Assembly (NCBI RefSeq): GCF_000003605.2
Contig: NW_003141810.1
Coordinates: forward strand, 2,028-41,797
DNA: 39,770 nt
From: Saccoglossus kowalevskii
Lineage: Eukaryota; Hemichordata; Enteropneusta; Harrimaniidae
Direction of reading: 5' to 3'
Below, piece by piece: positions 33,037 to 39,770 of the stretch (the first letter of the stretch is position 1; each line of letters begins with the position of its first letter). The translations under genes and the position numbers were made by a program. The notes beneath the pieces are model-generated. The model saw only the letters and a list, made by a program, of their open reading frames with translations, ran no database searches and was not told the DNA's origin.

Positions 33037-33479
33037 AATTCCAGTGGCATATTGTCAGAGAATGACGTTCATCCCGATGAAATAGCATTTTAGCGTCGCC
33101 GAAAGCGTCTGGTCTGTAAAAACATACAGAAAACAAGCAAAGACATAATAATTTGGAATCTGAGCGCTTGAGGGCGCAAAATTGATGACGTCAACGCCTG
33201 CTCAGTTTAGTCTTTATTCACGTATGAACACAGAACCAATTAAAACCACTCATAACGATTGTTCACCAAGTTAGTCAAGCCGGCTCTGTGTGCGAGTTCG
33301 CGTTACGTGCGTTGCGGTCTGACTGGGGTTGCGAGTGAGTGCAGTTGGTCACTCCAAATCAAATTCCTTATTGTCTCTGAAGGAAATTGTGAGAGAATTC
33401 AAGTCACTGGCGCCGTGACGAAAAGTACACTCATCAAATCATTTCTAAGGTTTATGATCAAACCCAATATCGAGAATAT
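33037..33479. other. Non-coding, no gene recognised
   Basis: May hold the eroded 3' end of the Myb/SANT-like relic. A CRE palindrome lies at 33186-33193, next to GCGCTTGAGGGCGC, which resembles a decayed terminus of the CCCTCTAGCG element family. Confidence -1.
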
Positions 33480-34190
33480 TGTGAATTCATTATTCTCTGC
33501 GAATTCAGTACTCTCTTAGAATCGAGTATGGTTGTGCGGAGGAATTCAATGTTGTCTCCAATCCAATATGGCGCTGTGGCGAATTTAGTATTCTCTTAGA
33601 ATCAAATATGATTGTCTGGGGGAATTCAATGTTGATCCAATCCAATATGGCGCTATGGCGAACTCGGAATCGAATATGATTGTCTGTGGGAATTCACTGT
33701 TGTCACCAATCCAGTATGGCGCTATGGCAAACTCAGAATTCTCTCAGAATCGAATATGATTGTCTGGGGGAATTCATTGTTGTCTCCAATCCAACATGGC
33801 GCTATGGCGAACTCAGAATTCTCTCAGAATCGAATATGATTGTCTGTGGGAATTCACTGTTGTCACCAATCCAATATGGCGTTATGGCGAACTCAGAATT
33901 CTCTCAGAATCGAATATGATTGTCTGGGAGAATTCACTGTTGTCTCCAATCCAATATGGCGCTATGGCGAATTTAGTATTCTCTTCGATTCGAATATGAT
34001 TGTGTTGGGGAATTCATTGTAGATTCAAATCCAGTAGTCTATTCGAGTCGAATATGATTGTGTGGGCGAACAACCCAACATGGCGCTATGGCAAATGCAG
34101 TATTCTCTCTGAATCGCCGGAATATGGTTGTGTTGAGGAAATCATTGTTGTCTTCAATCAAAAATGGCGCTATGGCGAATATGTGGCAGT
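33480..34190. repeat. 80-bp tandem repeat, about 9 units
   Basis: The 80-bp unit contains GGGAATTCAYTGTTGTC, CCAATCCAATATGGCGCTAT and GAATCGAATATGATTG. Units 3-6 (about 33689-34008) are nearly identical; units at both edges carry deletions (an 11-bp loss near 33665, a larger one near 34040). Each unit has two ATGGCG cores. Since 80 is not a multiple of three, a frame passes through all three phases in three units (240 bp), which produces the overlapping 79-codon frames starting 80 bp apart. They are not genes. Confidence -1.
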
Positions 34191-37100
34191 TCACTGTTGA
34201 TAAAACTCGTTGATATTTAATTTGGTACTGGACAAAAATATATTTGTTGTTATCATTATTATTCTACGGTTGTTGAAAAATTACAAAATATATAGGGTCA
34301 TTTCTATGCTAGTGAATGTATTTACGTATTGAGAATAAATATCGCGTGTTATTTGACATTCACAATGTTAATAAGTGAACAATAAAACACATTTACGTAA
34401 TCGCAATATTGTTATGAATAAATTTATGAATATCAGATGATCGCATGCGCTGAAGGTCACGTGTTCCATAATGGTAGTAAGACAATAAAGGCGGATAGCA
34501 TATCTCTCTCTGTGATGCTGAGATCCAGTTGAGTTACAACAAAACCGATATCGAGGTACATCATACTAAGCACTCCCCAGAAGACATTGTTTTTTGATAA
34601 CCCTGTTTGAACTATCGTAATGCATTCATTCTTGTCCATTTTTTTTAAATATCATGTTACAAGGATGAAAAAAATAAATTAAAAATATTGGGTCACCGTA
34701 CTCAGTTTGGGGGAAAATCGGTCGATAAAATACAGTGAAATAGCATATTTTGTCTATTTCATATACATTTCACTATTGAATATTGACTATTTAAATATAT
34801 ATATATCAAAATTTGGCCCAGTGACATATGGTATATAGTGTCTTACAAGATACTTTTTGATGTCTGAAAGTATTAAAATATTTTTTGTTCAAGGATATAA
34901 ACACCTAGTCACGATTAGTTGGCCGTTGTGATAGCGTGGCTCCGCTGATGGCGGCCAACAAGCCGCTTGAGTGTGCGTGTCTGTAGTCACACAGCCTGTG
35001 TGTAGTCATCGTTATCAAAGCTAGCGACGACCATATATTGAACGGCAAGTCAACGCAGCAATTTTCAGGATGTTATTACCTATACACATTATGTAAATTA
35101 CCGCCTTTACTTCCCCCCTCAAAACAGAATGTCAAGAATGGCAGGCCAACACGTGGGCAGGAAGCGTACTCTGTACCTTTCTAAGCACATATACGACACA
35201 CTTACTGCTTCAGAAGCTATCAAGCAAAAAAAAAAACGGTAAACAAAATTAGTTTGCCCGTGTAATTTGCACACATTGTCCGTTAGCGTGGATGAAAGAG
35301 ACGAATAATTTAATTTGGGTGAATATCATTGATTCAACACACTGAGTCAAAATGGTGTCAGTTGCCGACAATAGACCTTAGATGCAAAATGGCTGCCGAG
35401 AACTCGTAGAAAACGAGATAGACACGAGAATTTTGAACCAGAAATGTAGTATTCCATTCGCTTTCATTATCACCTCCACTGTTCCAAATCAATACCAGGG
35501 TAACAAAGACCACGAAAAACAGTAGACAAAATGACGGGGGGTGAAACACTGTTTAAGGTGCAGAAATTAGTCACGTGACTCTTCCCTCTCAACGAGATTT
35601 CGGCGGCCATTTGCGTCGAAGGCAGTTGTGAATAGTACGCTAGTGGGAACATAAAAATGGCCGCAGGTGACTCTCATTACCGATTCAGATGAAAAACAGC
35701 AACGTTCAAACCGTTTGGATTTAAATATTCGCCTAAACACATTTCAAAAATAAACATACTTCAACATGACGTAGACTCCACAGGTCACAATTAACTAGGA
35801 GACAACTTTTAAGTTGTCCAATTCAGATCAATCAGCAAACCTTATTTAATTTGTGGTTTTGTTTTCGATAGACATATAGTCAGTCACATGTTATCATGCT
35901 ACAACTAAGCACGTGCACTCAATCCTCTGAAATTACAAATAATACGAACTTCTTGACCGAGATTATTACACTTCCTGCCAACGACACATAAATAAAGTAA
36001 CAAAAGTCAGTTTTCGAGAATACCAGTAAATTAGCGATATGCGCCTGTCGCGTGTTTGTACACACTTCCGCTTATTCATATAGCTTTCCGGAAATGTGGT
36101 CAGTACCACGAGGTGCGTCCATCAATGTTAACATGTGCGCGGGAAAGGTGTATTTCTTTTTAAAAAAATGATTAATCCCACTTCATCGGATGAAGATTCG
36201 GAAATTGATGATCGATGTGCGGTGTCCGACTACGAGGTTGATTCTTTAATTCCTTTGTCAAACTTATCCCCATGACAACCCTGCCAATAATTATTTGCTT
36301 CTAACCAAATTGGATATGTGCTCATATTTACCGTAAAAATCCAAATAACAATCCCCCATTGGATAAGAAAATAAACATAACGCGCAATGATCGTTATCAT
36401 TGTATCTTGTCCTAACCTGTGACGTCATGCTAAATGCGAATATCTCTCTCCTTCATTGTGTCGGCTATAATTTCATTCGAAAGATCTTGCAATTTGAAAC
36501 CAGATAGACGGAGTATTGTATTTATACAAACATGCACATTACAGAGAATCTATGGTCGTGACGTGGGCGGGATTAGCCCTTAAAAGGGATGATATTTGTC
36601 AAATAAATGGATTAACATCCGATCCGTACTTTAGTACTTATTGCAGTACATTCATTCTACCTGTCCTATGTGTGATGTCATATTTACACCTCTCATTCTT
36701 TCAGTTGTTAGCTGACTTTATAACGCAATCAATATCTTCCTTTCACGGTGCGCTTTTTGAATTGGTAAACGTAAAAGTTATACTCTATTGTGATACAACG
36801 CGTGCCATTGTACGCGCCTTTTACCAGCCAGTCACGATCGACGTATCATATAATTTGCAACATTAGTCAACCATAAGTCAACTATGATGAGTTTAATCAT
36901 TTCTTACTTGAGTTATTTGCTTCCGCCCACGGTTGTCTTTTGCTTTTTTTCTGGTGATTACCCAGCACACTACCGGGACGATAGAATATACTATCGGCGG
37001 GTGTTTACCACAATGAATCATGAATCAACGGCACATGTCTACGTGCGATAAACTCGGCTGACATTTCGAAATTGATTCATACTTTTAACAGAAAATAATT

Positions 37101-37928
37101 GTCACTTTTTGTTGTTATGGATAGATATATTTTAATTCATGCCCGTCCCGTGGCGTTCCGGTCATATACAATATTATGCTTATAATTACATTTCATTTCT
37201 GTAATACTGTTGATAATGTGGGTAATTTCCTTAGAAGCCCGAAGTCGCTTTCACGCCACGTGATACACTACGTCACTGGTTTCACTTGTTTCACTTAAAA
37301 AAAGAGACACGTAAATTAGATACCAGGCTGTTTGTATTAAATCATACATGTTATAGCTGTGTATAAAAGGGTGTGCTGTATTGAAAACCTTCTTACTTAC
37401 ATGGATTTGTTCAATGCCTAGCGTTAAAATTTATCTCAAATTGGTATCTGTGTTATTTTTTTCTGTATAGCATAGAATATTTTACTTACATATATGTTGA
37501 ATACGTTATGACAATCTTCACAGACGGTAACAAATTCGTCAAGCATTCTGGTTATTTTATCATCGTTCCAATTTTCGTTGGCTCCCCCTCACTATGGTTA
37601 TTGCGCCCTCGCCGACGAAGATTAGCATACTGCCACGGGCATTTCAGTGTGTCCCAGACGATTATACATAGAATGAGGAAACTGATTGAATTATATTTGT
37701 ATATGGTTTAATTTCAGCGACTTTAAATCTCACGTAACGTTGTATCGTTATTACCTTCACTTTTCCTGAACTGTTAGGAGTAGCCATTTTTCGTTTACAG
37801 GTACGAGACCATTAATTGCTTTCTTGAGGTCGAAGTATTTCATATTATGGTATATTTGAATATCGCGAATTCAAAATGTTCGCGAGGACGATTTATTTTC
37901 GTTGACATGAATTCCATTTGTACTGAAA
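34191..37928. other. Long non-coding stretch, no gene recognised
   Basis: A CRE palindrome lies at 36420-36427 and a TATAAAAG string at 37362-37369 without a recognisable gene behind it. A 35-codon acidic open frame (36168-36275, SSDEDSEIDD) stands out only by composition. The other open frames have no family motifs. Confidence -1.
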
Positions 37929-38035
37929 AACTCACAACGCGTGTTGATATGAGTCCCGTGTGACTTCTTCGACGCGTGTACAATACGTTGTTTTTCCGTC
38001 TACTAGTGAGATCCGTTCGTTCGCTGCTTGTGAGC
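37929..38035 (+). mobile_element. Decayed MITE of the TTAA/GTCGTCG family
   Basis: Carries CGCGTGTTGATATGAGTC and CGACGCGTGTACAATACGTT then GTTTTT, in the family order. Both termini are unrecognisable, so it is an old copy. Confidence -1.
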
Positions 38036-38250
38036 GAAATGAAACGTCGTCTTCGAAAACAACGCCGAGAACCAGTAAACTGACAATCGAATCACACACT
38101 TTAATGATCACGTGACCGTCGCCTTGAGATCACTTACCCTTGAATTTGTTTTCCCCGAATCATACCGCCCTGTTAACAGATTGTTATCTACCTACACCAT
38201 CACAAATGTATATAAATCCTTATGATATGAGCGTGTTCCTGTTGTTTTAA

Positions 38251-38306
38251 AGGGTAGTGGTCGTTGCGCCGCGCATGTGCGACATTTGTGTCGATGCGCT
38301 CAAAGT
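38251..38306 (+). mobile_element. 5' fragment of a TTAA/GTCGTCG-family MITE
   Basis: TTAA (38247-38250) is followed by AGGGTAGTGGTCGTTGCGCC, a good match to the left terminal repeat. The similarity fades after about 55 bp. Confidence -1.
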
Positions 38307-39289
38307 TCAATGGGCTCTTCTAATGGAAATTGAGTTTTGCCAATGGGCGCGACGCGCACTTATTACCGCCAGTGACTCATTTGATACCTTCCAATCGCCT
38401 AATTAATTTTCTAATTAAGCTTGATAACTTCCCAGTTTGTATTTGTTGATCTGCACAACAGACACAGTAGCCATCTTTGTTTATATAAGTCTCATATCTC
38501 GCGCATGCGTGGCGCCACGCCCTTGAACTGACTAGAGGTAATATCTCAATAATATATTCCAGTCCACGAGATATCTATCCCAGTGTTATTTTTTTTTTAA
38601 CAACGGCAAACCAAATTAAAAAAAAAAAAACAACATTCTTCTGCAATATTCGGCATATTTCATTCGTTTTCGGCAAAGAACCAACACTAAACGTGGAGTC
38701 AGTGATATGATTCCATTTCCTAATGCGGATATTCTATCTATATGCGCATTCAAATTAAAATTGTTTACAAATTTAACATGCATATGCGTTGGCTATTCGA
38801 CAAAAATAACGAGTGCACGTTCCGAAGTTCGCTGACTTGGTACTCTACCGCTGCGCTGCCACTATGTTCACTTTTCTCGCCTACTCTATTTCTCACGTGA
38901 TTCTCGTAGTTCGCATAACATAAAAAAAGTAAAGCAACGCGCTGGAACAATATCAGCACTTCTTCCAACAATACCACGCGTTATCGCCGGGTTAGCCACG
39001 AAAAACCTTTAAATATTCGCTGATTTATATATTTTCAACAATTATCATGATAATATGTTTTCCTTTTGATATTGGTGAGATGAATCTTTGAAAAGCATGC
39101 TAGGAATTAAGTGGGTAAGTGACCATAGCATGCAGTAATTGCAAATATCTCGACCGAAATGAAGCGTTACATTGAAACGATAATGTCTGCCCATTGTATT
39201 AATATATTTAGCTTTAAAATCGGGTAAGGCTAATCAGTATTCTAAAATACACTGCGTGAACTCTTAATTTACCCCCTCCACAATCAACA
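38307..39289. other. Non-coding, no gene recognised
   Basis: AT-rich DNA with A and T homopolymers near 38590-38630. No supported features. Confidence -1.
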
Positions 39290-39770
39290 ACAACAAATCA
39301 CTACTCGTTATCTCCAACAGTGACATGTCTATTTATTTGCTTCAGCAGCGACACCTATATTCACTATCCTCTGCAGTAACACAACTACTCACTCACTCGC
39401 TCACTTCTGCAGTATCATAACTACTCAATCGTTTCAGCTGTAACACAACTACTCACTCACTTCTGCAGTATCATAACTACTCAATCGTTTCAGCTGTAAC
39501 ACAACTACTCACTCGCTTCTGCAGTATCATAACTACTCAATCCTTTCAGCTGTAACACAACTACTCACTCGTTTCAGCAGTAACGCAACTACTCACTCAC
39601 TTCAGCAGTAACACAACTACTCACTCGTTTCAGCACTAACACAACTACTTGCTCGCTTCAATAGTAACACAGCTACTCACTCGCTTCTGCAGTAACACAA
39701 CTACTAACTCGCTTCTGCAGTAACACAACTACTCACTAACTTCTGCAGTAACGCACCTACTCACTCACTT
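39290..39770. repeat. 28-bp minisatellite with 56-bp dimer structure, runs off the window
   Basis: The 28-bp unit carries AGTAACACAACTACTCACTC and a variable TTCWGC junction. Between about 39402 and 39572, units alternate between CTGCAG with TATCATAACTACTCAATC and CAGCTG with TAACACAACTACTCACTC, giving three 56-bp dimers. After 39573 the units are monomeric. The left edge (39290-39400) is degenerate. The array continues past the right end, so its size is unknown. Confidence -1.

Noticed and set aside
33680-34200. Overlapping 60-80 codon frames starting every 80 bp
   Set aside because: They are the same repeat unit read in rotating phases. No start context or domain supports them.
36168-36275. 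35-codon acidic frame (SSDEDSEIDD) as the start of a transposase gene
   Set aside because: Acidic N-termini occur in piggyBac-like and other proteins, but 35 codons without a domain or a following exon are not enough.
30470-37369. TATA-like strings TATAAAGG (near 30476) and TATAAAAG (37362)
   Set aside because: Such strings are common by chance in AT-rich DNA and no gene or initiator follows either one.

Overview
This is animal nuclear DNA: AT-rich, gene-poor, full of tandem and dispersed repeats, with intron-type splice signals. There is no sign of operons, bacterial ribosome binding sites or CRISPR. The one protein gene I can name is an intact invertebrate neurotrophin (NGF/BDNF family) on the minus strand at 2049-2795. 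Its sequence and the repeat-rich intergenic DNA fit an invertebrate deuterostome (a hemichordate is my best guess), but a lophotrochozoan or cephalochordate cannot be excluded without a search.

Layout. 1-1020: left-edge 32-bp tandem repeat, one copy of a ~330-bp dispersed repeat (491-812) and a short inverted-repeat element (849-1019). 2049-2820: neurotrophin coding exon with a splice acceptor directly before its ATG. 2.8-11.1 kb: non-coding upstream DNA with CRE and YY1-like motifs, a second inverted-repeat element (9419-9637) and two decayed MITEs. 11.1-13.2 kb: a 25-bp minisatellite with nested expansion and a 300-bp higher-order period. 14.5 kb: a 50-N assembly gap beside an ACAG microsatellite. 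20-21.2 kb: MITEs. 22.37-24.35 kb: a 39-bp minisatellite (43 near-perfect units plus a decayed tail). 29.4-31.3 kb: a cluster of MITEs in direct tandem pairs and the second copy of the dispersed repeat. 32630-33036: a decayed Myb/SANT-like (trihelix) gene with one internal stop and one frameshift. 33.48-34.19 kb: an 80-bp tandem array. 38.25 kb: a partial MITE. 39.29 kb to the end: a 28-bp array organised in 56-bp dimers.

The neurotrophin is expected to be a secreted ligand for Trk/p75-type receptors. Nothing else in the window looks like a partner gene. The most notable non-genic content is a family of ~105-130 bp MITEs, whose TTAA target sites suggest piggyBac-type mobilisation, and five unrelated minisatellites in under 40 kb. 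The long open frames inside the 39-bp and 80-bp arrays are best explained by the repeat unit lengths. I found no evidence of an undescribed multi-gene system.
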